DNA of 64,000 bases from Malus domestica. Its lineage: Eukaryota > Streptophyta > Magnoliopsida > Rosales > Rosaceae. The DNA lies in contig NC_091661.1 of NCBI RefSeq assembly GCF_042453785.1, positions 27,147,501 through 27,211,500 on the forward strand. Direction: 5' to 3'. Below the pieces are notes generated by a model. That model did no database searches, was not told where the DNA came from, and saw only the letters and a list, made by a program, of their open reading frames with translations. Each line of letters begins with the position of its first letter. Positions within the stretch are counted from its first letter, which is position 1. This document shows positions 37,675-49,729 of this stretch, in pieces. Position numbers and translations under genes: made by a program.

Positions 37675-38359
37675 TCATTTGCATTAGATGATCAGTTTTC
37701 ACTCCTCGAATACAACTTTTAACAAAAAGGAAAAGGAAAGAATAAATACTCATTTTAGCCTCTCATCCGTCCTTATTCAATCTTGATAATTACCCCTGGA
37801 TTGGCTACCGAATCACCAATTAGGAGTAAGATTTTTTTCTCTTTTAATTCCCTTCTCATTTCCTCTCATCCTCTTACATTTTTCATTTTGTTTTTTTTTT
37901 TATAAAAAAAAAATTAATATAAGATGTTGATATGATTTAATCGTGACTGTTTAAATAAGAAGAAATGATATACAAAAAAGGGAGAAAAGCCTACTCTCCG
38001 CTTGGATATTAGGTACGGCAGTCTCACCTGTTCGATGGCTAACACCAAGAGAAAAATAAAAAAAAGATCGTTGGAGCTTTTGTTCTTGAATTTCGACCTA
38101 ATTGGGGTTTTATTTCCTAAATTTAAAATCCGTGAATATGGTTCAATTTATGAACTTATCACAACTAAATCAATAGTCATTTTGGATAATTCTGTCAAAA
38201 CTTTCGCGTTTTATATGTCCTTTAAAATCTTTTGTTTCTAGATTAAGGTTTTAGTGAAGTCAATAAAAAATACTATTAATAAAGAATGTGCTTGCTATAC
38301 TTGTGTGTATCTAATATAATTACCATATCGACTATCACATGGTAATTGTATTAATACAT
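37675..38359. other. Intergenic between two DNA elements
   Basis: AT-rich, with homopolymer T and A runs near 37880-37915. No supported gene. Confidence 0.4.
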
Positions 38360-38571
38360 GAATGAGGATCCTCTTTGTGAAGATTTTGAGAATCCTTAAA
38401 TCATGTTCGTTCATCGTATATCGTGCGATTAATTTTCGTCATGTACTGTTCATGTTTAATTTTAAATACAAATATTTAAAATGATTTCTGACTGCACAAT
38501 GTATAATGAACGGATATGATTTGAGGATCCCCATAATCTTTACAAAGAGAATCCGGAGAGGATACTCATTC
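38360..38571. mobile_element. 212 bp fold-back MITE with 9 bp target duplication
   Basis: Perfect 9 bp repeat TTAATACAT at 38351-38359 and 38572-38580. Inverted ends include GAGGATCCTCTTTGTGAAGA on the left and the complement of CTTTACAAAGAGAATCC on the right, with arms of about 65-75 bp. I infer MULE-derived. It lies 60 bp from the copia LTR element. Confidence 0.75.
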
Positions 38572-38633
38572 TTAATACATATATTCATATGAACTATTAT
38601 GGCCCTGAAATAATGATGATACAAAATACATGT

Positions 38634-41600
38634 TGTTGTGGTCTATTTTATCTGACAGATGGACTAGGGCCGGCGGCAGAGAGAGAGAGGAGAGAGATGT
38701 GTGTTTGTAGATTTGTAGGGGAATGTGTGTGTTGTTATCCCTCCTACATTGTGCCTTTATTTATAGTAGTAAAGGGAGAGAAGATATTCCTTCTCCTCCA
38801 AGTAATACAAGTTGTAATAGGAAAGGATAACTAGAATCAAATCTTATCTAGGATTTACACAATCATACTTAAACTAGGAATGTTTACAACACTCCCCCTT
38901 GAGTGGGTAAATACTCAAGGTAGATTCAGCATCATGCAGAAGTTGAGGAAGTCGACTCGTCGGCAATGATTCCAAGGAACAACGCTTATTCTCATTAAGG
39001 TAGGAACTTGCATAAGTAGTAAGTCTCACTAAAAAACCCTAAGGCTATGGCAAAAACCCAAGTAGGGACAAAATCCATAGTCTAAGGAAAAATGCGTGAG
39101 AAATGCAAAGTCAAAAGAAACGTCTACAGGACGTCATCAGGGATATGACCAGCCCAAGGTGGGTGCCTCGTTAAAACCTAGTTAGGTAGCAAAAACCCAG
39201 TGGGAAAAATGCTCCTAATCGTAGGGAAAAAGAGTACATTAAGATCAAGCAAGTATCCAGAAGATACTCCCCCTGAGTTTGACATAATTCCACAGAGAAA
39301 TAGCAAAGTTACAACTCAGAAAGTTTACGCATACCAATTCCATGAACAAGCTTCTGAAACGTCGCCTTCGGTAATGATTTGGTGAAGAGGTCGGCCAGAT
39401 TGTCTTGTGATCGGATTTGCGTGACTTCAATCTTCTGATGCTCTTGTTGTTGATGTGTAAAGAAGAACTTCGGCGCAATATGTTTGGTGTTGTCTCCTTT
39501 GATGTAACCCTTCTTGAGCTGTTCGATGCAAGCTGCGTTGTCTTCAAAAATCGTCGTCGGGGCATTAACGGCGGGATGAAGATCACAGGAGCTTCGAATA
39601 TGACCCACTACTGCTCTCAACCAAAAGCATTCCCGAGTTGCTTCATGTAAGGCGAGAATTTCAGCATGGTTAGACGAAGTGGCAACTAAGGTCTGTTTAG
39701 TTGACCTCCAAGATATTACGGTGCCTCCAACGGTAAAGACATAACCCGTCTGAGAACGCGCCTTGTGCGGATCAGATAAGTATCCAGCGTCGGCATAACC
39801 AACAAGGCGAGAATCAACCCAATGAGCATAGGGTGCGGCATCACTCGAGGATTCGTAGGGATAGAATAAGCCCAAATCCGTAGTACCCTTAAGGTAACGG
39901 AAGATGTCTTTCACGCCAGTCCAATGTCTGCGTGTTGGTGCATTGCTGTATCTTGCCAAAAGATTAACAACGAAGAAGATGTCGGGTCTAGTGCATTGAG
40001 CTAAGTACAATAAAGCGCCTATCGCACTTAGATAAGGAACTTCAGGCTCCAAAATCTCTTCATCATCCTCCTTCCTTCGGACGGAAAGGATCTCGCTTTG
40101 CATCTAGCGTACGAACGACCATAGGAGTACTCGAAGACTTCGCTTTATCCTCATTAAAACGGCACAACACCTTCTGGGTGTAGTTCGATTGATGTACTAG
40201 GATTCCATCCGAACAATGCTCTATCTCGAGACCGAGACAGTATCGAGTCTTACCTAGATCTTTCATCTCAAATTCCGACTTCAGGTGCGAAGCAGTTCTC
40301 GCGAGCTCTTCAGGAGTTCCGATGAGATTCATGTCATCGACATATACTGCAACAATTGCAAATCCGGAATGTGACTTCTTAATGAACACACAAGGGCATA
40401 GTTCGTTATTCACATATCCCTGACTAGTCAAATACTCACTTAAACGGTTATACCACATTCTTCCGGATTGTTTCAAACCGTATAGTGAACGCCTCAGCCG
40501 AATTGAGAGCGTGTTCCGGGGTTTGGAAATATTTGAACCAGTCAATGTAAGTCCTTCGGGAACTTTCATATAAATTTCCGTATCAAGATCCCCATAGAGA
40601 TACGCGGTTACTACGTCCATCAGCTGCATATCCAGTTTTTCGGAAACTACCAAACTGATAAGGTATCGAAAAGTAATCACATCCATAACGGGTGAGTAAG
40701 TTTCGTCATAGTCAATCCCGGGGCGTTGTGAGAAACCTTGTGCTACAAGACGAGCTTTGTAACGCACAATTTCGTTCTTCTCATTACGCTTCCGAACGAA
40801 AACCCACTTGTAGCCAACGGGCTTCACATGTGGAGGAGTAGGAACTACAGGTCCAAACACCTTACGTTTCGCAAGTGAATCAAGTTCGACTTGGATTGCT
40901 TGTTTCCAGTTTGACCAATCAGCTCTACGTCGACATTCATCAACGGAACGCGGTTCAATGTCATCGCTCAACATGATCTCAGTAGCTACTGCAAATGCTA
41001 ATGCATCGTCAACAATCATCTCATTTCTACGCCACACATCATCTAAGCTAGCATAATAGACCGAAATCTCACGATTCTCGGGAGGAGGATTCGTCTCTTC
41101 AAGGACGCTTCCATAATCTAGAATTTCCTCATGAGTTGGGTAAAATGAGTAAGTGATAGTCGGATTCACGGTAGGCTCTTCAGGACCTTGTGCCGTGGTT
41201 TTCCTCTTCCGGGGGTGTGAATCCTTTGAACCAAGGGGTCTGCCACGCTTTTGTGTAGGGGCAGATGATTGGCTAGCCGCTAATGTACGTGGATCACCAG
41301 AATTGGCGTCCCGGGCTTCCAGGAGGGTAATCCGTCGTACATTTGGTACATCCATCTTTGCAGGCGTATTCGCAGCTGGAATATGTGATCTTGTCACGCG
41401 CGCTAGATCGGTGAAAGCATCTGGCATGCTCTGAGCTATGCTCTGGAGATCTAATATGCGCTGCACTTCAGCTTCAGACTGAGCGGTGCGGGGATCTAAA
41501 TGAGACAAAGTGGGAGTCGTCCACGATAATTCGCGTCGTTCATTAGGAATGTTGACGTTCTTATCTCTCCCTAACGACGGGAAGACTGTCTCATAGAAGT

Positions 41601-44600
41601 GACAATCCGCGAAACGAGCGGTAAACAGATCGCCTGTCAAAGGTTCTAAGTAACGAATAATCGAAGGAGAATCATATCCGACATAGATTCCCATCCTTCG
41701 CTGAGGCCCCATTTTTGTACGTAAGGGCGGCGAGATCAGCACATAGACCGCACAACCAAAAACGCGCTGATGCGATATGTCGGGTTCGCATCCGGTGACC
41801 AACTGAAGGGCACTAAATGGTTGTGTCGCAACAGGCCTCAGGCAGACCAACTTTGCTGCGTGCAATATTGCATGGCCCCAAGCAGCGATCGGGAGCTTGG
41901 TACGTATGACCAACGATCGAGCAATCATTTGTAAACGCTTAATGAAAGCCTCTGCCAGGCCGTTCTGGGTGTGAACATGGGGTACATGATGTTCAACTTC
42001 AACCCCAACCGACATGCAATAGTCATCAAAAGTTTTAGATGTGAATTCTCCAGCATTATCCAATCGAATAGATTTGATCGGATAATCAGGGTGGTGAGCC
42101 CTGAGCTTGATAACCTGAGCCAACAGTTTGGAGAATGCAGCGTTCCTTGTGGACAACAAGCACACGTGTGACCAACGTGTAGAAACGTCAACCAAAACCA
42201 TAAAATATCTAAATGGTCCGCAGGGAGGTTGAATCGGTCCACAAATGTCCCCCTGAATCCGTTGTAGAAAAATGGGAGGATTCGAACGAATCTTGTCATA
42301 AGAAGGCTTAGTAATAAGCTTTCCCATAGAACATGTTTGACATGCAATTTCATGGATCGAACCTAAGCTTCGGGTTAGTGGATGCCTGTGTGAAGTTTTG
42401 AGGATACGGCGCATCGCTATTCGTCCAGGATGTCCCAAACGATCATGCCAAAGTGTAATTTCGTGCGCGGTCCCTGTGGTAGGGCCGGCCACATAGTGGC
42501 ATTCTATGGGGCGTATGGTCGTAGTATACAAACCACTCGGGTTATGCTCCATCTTCTCTAGAATACACTTCTGGCCATATTCGTAGGAAGTTACGCACAG
42601 AAATTCAACTCCGTTTTCTACGTGGGTTTCAGCGTGGTAATTGTTATCTCTAATGTCCTTGAAACTTAGTAACGTTCTTCCGGAACGTGGAGAATAGAGT
42701 GCCTCAGCAATGGTCAAGATTGTACCATTGGACAACATTATACGTGCCTGACCGTATCCTTCGATCAGGTTGGATGGGCCTGAGAGGGTTGTCAGAGGTG
42801 CATTCTTAGGTACGAAGTTAGTGAAATAGATGCGTTCACGCAAAACAGTATGCGTGGTTGCACTATCTGCCAGACAACTAACTTTCCCACTAGTCATACC
42901 TAGAATGAAAAATTAATTTGAATCGGTCACATGCATAAAAGTTTATAAAAACAAGTATCAATTCAAAATAATTTCATTTATTCAAGGAAAAAACTTAATA
43001 TCCAAAATAAATCGCCAACTAATAATCCAAAACATAAAGGAAAATTGTTCAAAATCAACCAAAAACAAGGGGGGGTTCGGCCACAAGGTGGAATTCGGCC
43101 CCAATTGTCTTATTTTAACTGAAAAATAAGTCTATGTCTAAGAGTCTAATCTTCCATAGGAGTGGTATCCTCCTGAAAATCAGAAACCTCCATCTTTGTA
43201 GTCTCCGGTTCGTCCACTTGCAGGAAGTTTGATTCAAACTTCGTACGACGAGAATGATATGCATCCACAACCTTCTTGGGAGCACGGCAAATACGGGACC
43301 AATGGTCCTTGGAACCACAACGATAGCACATATCGTCATTCATTGTGGCAGGTGCTTTGCCCTTATTCTTGAAGTTCGGGGCCTTGGGAGCGAGGTTTGG
43401 GCGCTTCTGGGCTTTGTTTCCTCCCTTGGATGGGCCTTGGCTCTGTTGACCTTGGTGGGATGGCTTCTGGCCGCCCTTACCACGCCTCTTTTGGCGTTTT
43501 GGGTGCTGATTAGTGCTATAATGTGCTTCAGGCACATCAGTAGCCCCAGTAGGTCGAGCTTGATGATTCTTCATCAACAGCTGGTTCTGCTTTTCAGCAA
43601 GAAGTAAAACAGAGATCAAATCCGAGAACTTAGTGAACTTCTGAGCTCTATATTGTTGCTGCAGGACAATATTAGAAGCAGAGAAGGTCGAGTAGGTCTT
43701 CTCCAGGAGATCCTCTTCAGTCAAAGTTTCATTGCAAAACTTGAGAAGTGATCGGATTCGACAAACTTCAGAATTATATTCATTCACAGACTTAAAGTCT
43801 TGGAAGCGCAAGTGCTGCCAGTCGTGTCTTGCTTCAGGCAAGAATATGTCATTTTGGTGATCGAAACGATCAGCCAAAGCGACCCATAATGCACATGGAT
43901 CCTCCTCAGCAAGGTACTCAGTTTGCAGAGCGTCATGAATATGTCTTCGGATGAAGATCATAGCAGTGGCTTTTTCAGCTTCGCCAACAGGTGCATCCGT
44001 TGCTTCTTCAATAGCAGGATGCAAGTTCTTTGCAGTGAGGTGGAGCTTCACATCTTGAACCCACTTGAGGTAGTTCCTTCCAGAAACCTCTAAAGCGGTG
44101 AAGTCGAGTTTGTTCAAATTCGACATGGTCCTATCAAAATAGATGGACAAGATGTGGTTAGTGTAATGGAGAAAAATCAATCCATTCACATAGGAGTAGA
44201 ACATACAGGTTCTAATAGACATGTATTGATTTAATTTTGCATGAAAAACTTCGGGTTTTCATGGGTGATATGTTTAAGTGAAAACTTCGGGTTTTCTAAC
44301 AAGACATGTGTATAAGAAACTTCGGGTTTCAAAGTAATTATGAACTTCAGGTTCATATATTCCTGCAGGCAAACACAAATATATATGCAAACAAATATGC
44401 AAAGAATATATGCAGAAATATTGTATAATGATAAGTGAATTAATTTATTTTTGGTCTTCGGGGCCAAATTAAAGTGTGGGTGAAAATATAAAAAACCCAT
44501 ATTATTTAAAAAAAAATTAAATAATAAAATCTCGGGGCCTAAAAGTATAAGCCAAGAACCCTCGGGTGGGATTACAGGCCCACGGGGTGAGAAGAGGGGA

Positions 44601-45454
44601 ATGGGCTGCTGTGTGCAGCCCTAAAATTATTATTATTTTTTTTCGTTTTTTTTTTTTTTTTTTTTTGTATTCAATTATATTATATGCATGTATAATTTTA
44701 ATGAATCACATATTTACGTGGATGCATATGCAAATAATAGTTTCAATGCATGTACATATGTAGGATTCAATTCATGACAAATATCAAATTCACATAATTG
44801 TAGCAATTTTGATTATGAAGCATACACAATTTATGTAGAATCTAAAATACGTTAAACGTAAAGTTGGGTCATGCATCATGGTGAATGTTCATGCTATCAG
44901 GGCTTGCAAAATATCGAGTTAAAAGCCGTTGTTTAGAAAGAACCTGATTGCGTGATGATATAGATGAACTGGTTTGATGCAGAAAAATTATTTCTTCAAT
45001 TTCGGCTTTCATCTTCAAGCTTGTATCACGTTCAACATAAGAAGAAAAATAAATTGAATCAATAACAATATATGAATTCAATAAAATCAAGATTTAATCA
45101 ATTAAAAATAATTGAAACGTAATACTCCCTTGATTGTAGACGAATAAATTCTCTTTAAATTCTTCTAAGCACATCGTGAAGAGCGTGCTGATAACGTGTT
45201 GTGGTCTATTTTATCTGACAGATGGACTAGGGCCGGCGGCAGAGAGAGAGAGGAGAGAGATGTGTGTTTGTAGATTTGTAGGGGAATGTGTGTGTTGTTA
45301 TCCCTCCTACATTGTGCCTTTATTTATAGTAGTAAAGGGAGAGAAGATATTCCTTCTCCTCCAAGTAATACAAGTTGTAATAGGAAAGGATAACTAGAAT
45401 CAAATCTTATCTAGGATTTACACAATCATACTTAAACTAGGAATGTTTACAACA
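38634..45454 (-). mobile_element. Ty1/copia LTR retrotransposon, nearly whole, very young
   Basis: LTRs of 258 bp at 38634-38891 and 45197-45454 read identical. The target duplication is CATGT (38629-38633 and 45455-45459). On the minus strand the primer site (ATCAGCACGC type) follows the 45197 LTR, and the purine tract AAGGGGGAG precedes the 38891 end. A gag region at about 43.1-44.2 kb has a UBN2-like start and a zinc knuckle (CYRCGSKDHWSRIC). A pol region at about 39.3-42.9 kb has protease (LADSATTH), integrase (HDRLGHPGR), reverse transcriptase (YKARLVAQGF, YVDDM) and RNase H. The order integrase before reverse transcriptase defines copia. Gag and pol use separate frames, and about one or two breaks interrupt the coding part. 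Identical LTRs put insertion within roughly the last 0.15 million years. Confidence 0.95.
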
Positions 45455-45459
45455 CATGT

Positions 45460-45786
45460 AAATATTGTGACTAATTGAGACGAGAAAGAACCTTATAAAT
45501 ATCAGTTCAAAGACCAAAACACCTAATTGGGCTAATTTTCAATAAAAAAAAGTTTTTAATCTTAAAATGGTTATTAAGATTGTCATTACTATTTACTTTA
45601 ATCATTGATATTGCCAACCGTCAACTATTTTGGTCATGCCATAAAAAATCTCCATTCAATTGAGGGTATTTTTGTAAAATCAACATTTTCACTTGAATTT
45701 GTGGTTTTTTCAATTTAACTGAGATTTTTTTACAAAAGAACCAAAATGACGATGAACAATCTCATAGTCACATTTGTTGATTTTAA
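45460..45786. other. Intergenic flank of the copia element
   Basis: AT-rich sequence without a supported gene. Confidence 0.4.
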
Positions 45787-46214
45787 GGGGGGTGTATTCA
45801 ATTGAGATTTTGAGGGATTTTAATTCTTTTAATGAATCCATGGGTATTCAATTAGGATTTTAAGTGATTCTCTGTAATTCAATGTGTATTCAATCAGAAT
45901 TTTAAGATAATTTATTAAAATCCTTAGAAATCCGGGTGTATTCAATTATAATTTTAAAAATGTTTATAACATTCCAGGTGTATTCAATTAGAATTTGAAT
46001 TTAAAGAATTTAGAAAAGTTGAGGAATTAGAGGAAATTAGAGAGATTTTGTAGTGTATTTTAAGCATCCACAAATCTCACCTCTCCCCATGAGATTTCAA
46101 GGGAATTGAATCAAAATTTTACATGAACTCTCTACAAATCAGTTAAATTTCATAAAAATTTATAGATTTATAAATCCATTAAAATCTTTTAAATTCCTAA
46201 TTGAATACACATCC
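45787..46214. mobile_element. Tourist/Harbinger-like MITE with internal end repeats
   Basis: A 428 bp element between TAA triplets (45784-45786 and 46215-46217), which is the Harbinger target preference. Ends GGGGGGTGTATTCAATTGAG and the complement of CCTAATTGAATACACATCC (close variants) are inverted. The end motif GTGTATTCAATTAGAATTT recurs three to four times inside the left half. Non-coding. Confidence 0.75.
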
Positions 46215-46217
46215 TAA

Positions 46218-47185
46218 ATCTTGGTGACCCAAGGGAAGAGTTATAACAATCGCATGACTATTTCGGCTAGAACAAACCTTAAAAAATTAAAACTAAATAG
46301 AGAGGGGAAAGGAAATAAAAAGAAAAAATCTAAAATAAAATAAAAAGTGGAAAAACAGACGTCTCCTTGTCGTCTCCTCTCGCCTCGTCTGGTGCGGATG
46401 GCCAGTTTCGGATCGAAATTCAGCAATCGACTCTCAAACTATGAATCTAATTTCGTCTCCTTCCTGCTGTTCTCCTCCACTCCCCTCCTCTCTCTTTCTC
46501 CCATGCATATAATTAATTAATTCGATTAGTCATTTTTTGTTTATAGAACATCTGCGGCTCGAAGAAAGATTCAATTTTTTGCTGATCACTGACGATGTAG
46601 CAACTGTAAGTTTGTGAAAATTCGTAATTTTGGTTATTGATTGCTGGAATATGATCCTATCTGAAAATCAAGCTGTCCAGATTTACTTGATCATGATCTT
46701 CTCATTGCTTTTACTGTGAAAAGATGGATAATTTATTGCAAAATGTGCTTAATTTATTGGTGATCTGCTAGGTTTTAAATCCAATTAGTTTAATCTGGTA
46801 ATGGGTATTGGAGATTTTCTTTAAAGGATGATAATTTATATAGAATTTGTAAGTTTTATCTCTTTCGGGTTACTTTTTGTTTCGAATTAGTTGGATTTAG
46901 CATTCTTCACAATGTTGATTTGATATTGTTATTCAGTTTTTATACTTTCTGTTTGACATTGTTGCTCCTGATGAGTAATTGGTCATCTCCTCTCAGCTTT
47001 AGTAACTGATATAAACAGCTTTTCTTGTATTTGAAGAATTTAGCATTGAATTTTTTATTTTTTATTTATTGGAATGGCAGAGTTGATATTGTGGTTATCC
47101 ATCTTTGATTCGGGGTTATCTGTCGTGTCGCATGATTTTTGATTGTGGAAGTGGGTTGTAACTTGTAAGTGAGCCTGATTCCGAC
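46218..47185 (+). promoter_or_regulatory. ATG18 promoter and spliced leader
   Basis: Sequence at about 46360-46600 resembles a 5' leader (TCTCC-rich). A strong donor AACT-GTAAGT at 46606 and an acceptor TGGCAG ending at 47080 suggest a ~475 bp intron in the 5' untranslated region. The rest of the leader runs to the ATG at 47186. This is inferred from splice-site appearance only. Confidence 0.45.
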
Positions 47186-49255
47186 ATGAGTTCAACAGTG
47201 TCAACATCTCGAGGAATACATTCACCTGCAAGGCTTGCCATGCACGAATCACCGGATTCTGGGGCTTCTGGTTCTTTTAGCCCGCTTGAACCAGACACTA
47301 ATGACAGTGAAACGGAGTTGCTCTCACTGTTTTGGAATCAAGACAACGGTTGCTTCTCTGCCGGCACAAGCAATGGATTTCGCATCTACAACTGCGAGCC
47401 TTTCAAAGAAACTTTTAGACGTGATTTGAAAAGTGGGGGATTCAAAATTGTGGAGATGCTATTCCGATGCAACATTCTTGTACTTGTTGGTAGCGGGGAC
47501 AATTCACAATATCCGCCTAACAAGGTTATGATTTGGAATGATCATCAGAGCCGATGTATTGGTGAATTTTCATTCAGGTCTGAGGTTTGTGCAGTAAAGT
47601 TAAGGCGCGATCGCATAGTAGTTGTTCTTGAGCACAAGATATATGCTTATAACTTTATGGATATGAAGCTGCTGCATCAGATTGAGACTGTAGCAAATCC
47701 TAGGGGATTGTGCTGCCTTTCACACCATCCAAATACATCTGTGCTGGCTTGCCCAGGCCTTCAAAGAGGACAAGTTCGAATTGAGCATTTTGGGCTGAAC
47801 GTGACGAAGTTAATCAATGCTCATGATTCTCATATTGCATGCTTCTCCCTGACAATGGACGGGCTGCTTCTTGCAACTGCTAGTAATAAGGGTACTTTGA
47901 TAAGAATATTCAACACAATGGATGGGACTCATTTACAAGAGGTAGCATATTGCATGTGAACTTTTAGTAATATGTTATGGTTGTTCTTCAAGTTTATGAT
48001 GAATGGGTTCAGATTCTGTATGACAAAATGAATTTTTTAAACTAGCATGCTGTGAATTACCGAATAGAAGAACAAAGTTCATTTGTATTTATATATTAGT
48101 CTATTGCCTTTCTGTAGGTACGCAGAGGAGTGGATAGAGCAGAAATTTACAGTATTGCTCTCTCCCCAAATGTCCAGTGGTTGGCAGCATCAAGTGACAA
48201 GGGTACCGTGCATATATTCAGCCTCAGAGTTAGAGTACTCGGGGAGGATTTATCCGCTCATAATTCTGCTCAAGGGCCAGCAATGTTTCAGCAGAACTCT
48301 TCAAATTCCCCGGATCCTCTTATTTCTCCAAACACCAGTGCCAATTCTAGTTCATCATTGTCTTTCATGAGAGGTAATAAAATTGTGCTCAAAATTTATT
48401 TTCAAGACTACCATGTGTCATCTGCTTGGATACTACGTGTCTACGTGTTAAAGTGTGTAAGGGACTTTGGTTTGGATTTCTCCGTAACTTCTTGCCCTTG
48501 AACGGTTTTAAGTGTTTTCTTCTAAAACTAATCTTTTGGACAATTGCAGGGGTTTTACCAAAATATTTTAGCTCCGAATGGTCATTTGCTCAGTTCCACT
48601 TGCCAGAAGACACTCAATTCATTACCGCATTTGGTTCTCAAAACAGTGTCATCATTGTTGGCATGGATGGGAGGTATGCTCTCTCTTTGTGTGTGCATGT
48701 ATGTGTTTCTATTTGTCCTTGCATTTTCCGCTGGCCTAAAATAGTTGAAATATTCGAGTAATTATTCCTCAACGGTTCATCTAGGCCCATGATTGAAATT
48801 ATAAGTTATTCCTCAACAGTTCATCTAGGTCTGTGATTGAAATTATAAGTAGTTTTTGTTTCGTAATGAAGATTACTTAAAATCGATCCCCCTTAAGTTT
48901 TCCCCTTTTTTTTTTTACCAATTCATTTGTCCCCTTAAGTGTTTTCTTCACTTGGTGTGATGGCAAGTGCCTTCGCCCATGAGCGATAGGTCTCGGGTTC
49001 GAGACTTGGGAGCAGCCTCTCCATAAATGGGGGTAAGGCTAGCTGACATTCACCTCTCCCAGACCCTGCGTAAAGCGGGAGCCTTGTGCACTGGGTACGA
49101 CCTTTTTTATTTGTCTCCCACCCCTGCTTCACTGATTTTTTTTCTTCTTCTGGTTTATCAGTTTCCACAAATGCAGTTTTGATCCAGTGAATGGAGGTGA
49201 GATGGTGCAGCAGGAATATGTACGCTTTCTAAAAACCGAAAGCAGGCCAAGATAG
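47186..49255 (+). CDS. ATG18: ATG18-type autophagy PROPPIN (ATG18c/d-like)
   Basis: Four exons, 47186-47941, 48118-48373, 48550-48673 and 49162-49255, give 409 residues. PROPPINs are seven-bladed WD40 propellers that bind PI3P and PI(3,5)P2. ATG18 with ATG2 feeds lipid to the growing autophagosome and recycles ATG9. The family signature is [10 protein letters not shown]-type blade 2 (here [10 protein letters not shown]), [35 protein letters not shown], then the lipid-binding L/FRRG motif as VRRG, at the exact start of exon 2. [10 protein letters not shown] and [16 protein letters not shown] follow. The N-terminal [10 protein letters not shown] is what I remember for ATG18c. The Ser/Asn/Pro-rich loop after blade 6 ([18 protein letters not shown]) is the variable CD loop. 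Intron 3 contains a SINE. The stop lies just after FLKTESRPR. Confidence 0.94.
48936..49111 (+). mobile_element. Au-type tRNA-derived SINE in ATG18 intron 3
   Basis: The Pol III A-box-like region TGATGGCAAGTGCC and B box GGTTCGAGACTT are followed by the conserved body GGGAGCAGCCTCTCCATAAA and the tail GCACTGGGTACGACC with T residues. ATTTGTCCCC before (about 48928-48937) and ATTTGTCTCCC after (about 49110-49120) may be the target duplication. It is in the same orientation as the gene. Au SINEs are widespread in angiosperms. Confidence 0.85.
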
Positions 49256-49729
49256 AATTTCGAATGATTCATTCAACCATACATTCTTTCATCCCTTGTA
49301 AATATTGATTCGGAATCTCTGTTGGATGTAAATATTTGGAAGAGTTATGTTCCTTTTCACCGCATCTCGTAAAATAAAGCAATCTTTATAGCTACATTGC
49401 CAGAAGCAAAACCTGTCCCATAAATTGCTAGGATTATCAATCATAACAGTGTTGTTTCAGCTTCAGAAACGGCACAATACATTGAAACCGAAACAATCTG
49501 GTTTCTCGAACAATCTTGATCGTGCATTTTGTCCAAATGTTCCAAGTTCTGGCTTGAAAAATCTCAGTCCAATACAATGGTTGTATGGGAAATCCTTGTA
49601 TATTGAAGAATAATACAATATCTGTAAAACCCCTTCCATTACAGATCGCTGTTTGGATGTTTAATAGTTGTAATTAAAAAGCAACCAACAAATGTTCATT
49701 TCATAATCTGAAGCTAATTACAATCATGG
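49256..49729. other. Convergent 3' ends of ATG18 and the C2-domain gene
   Basis: Contains the 3' untranslated regions of both neighbours, which point toward each other. An AATAAAG-type signal appears near 49373-49379 (plus). No separate gene is seen. Confidence 0.45.

Noticed and set aside
41153-41434. Plus-strand open frame across the copia pol region
   Set aside because: A shadow of the minus-strand coding sequence. No independent evidence.
48960-49040. Possible tRNA gene (B box GGTTCGAG)
   Set aside because: The sequence does not close into a cloverleaf and continues into a SINE body and tail.
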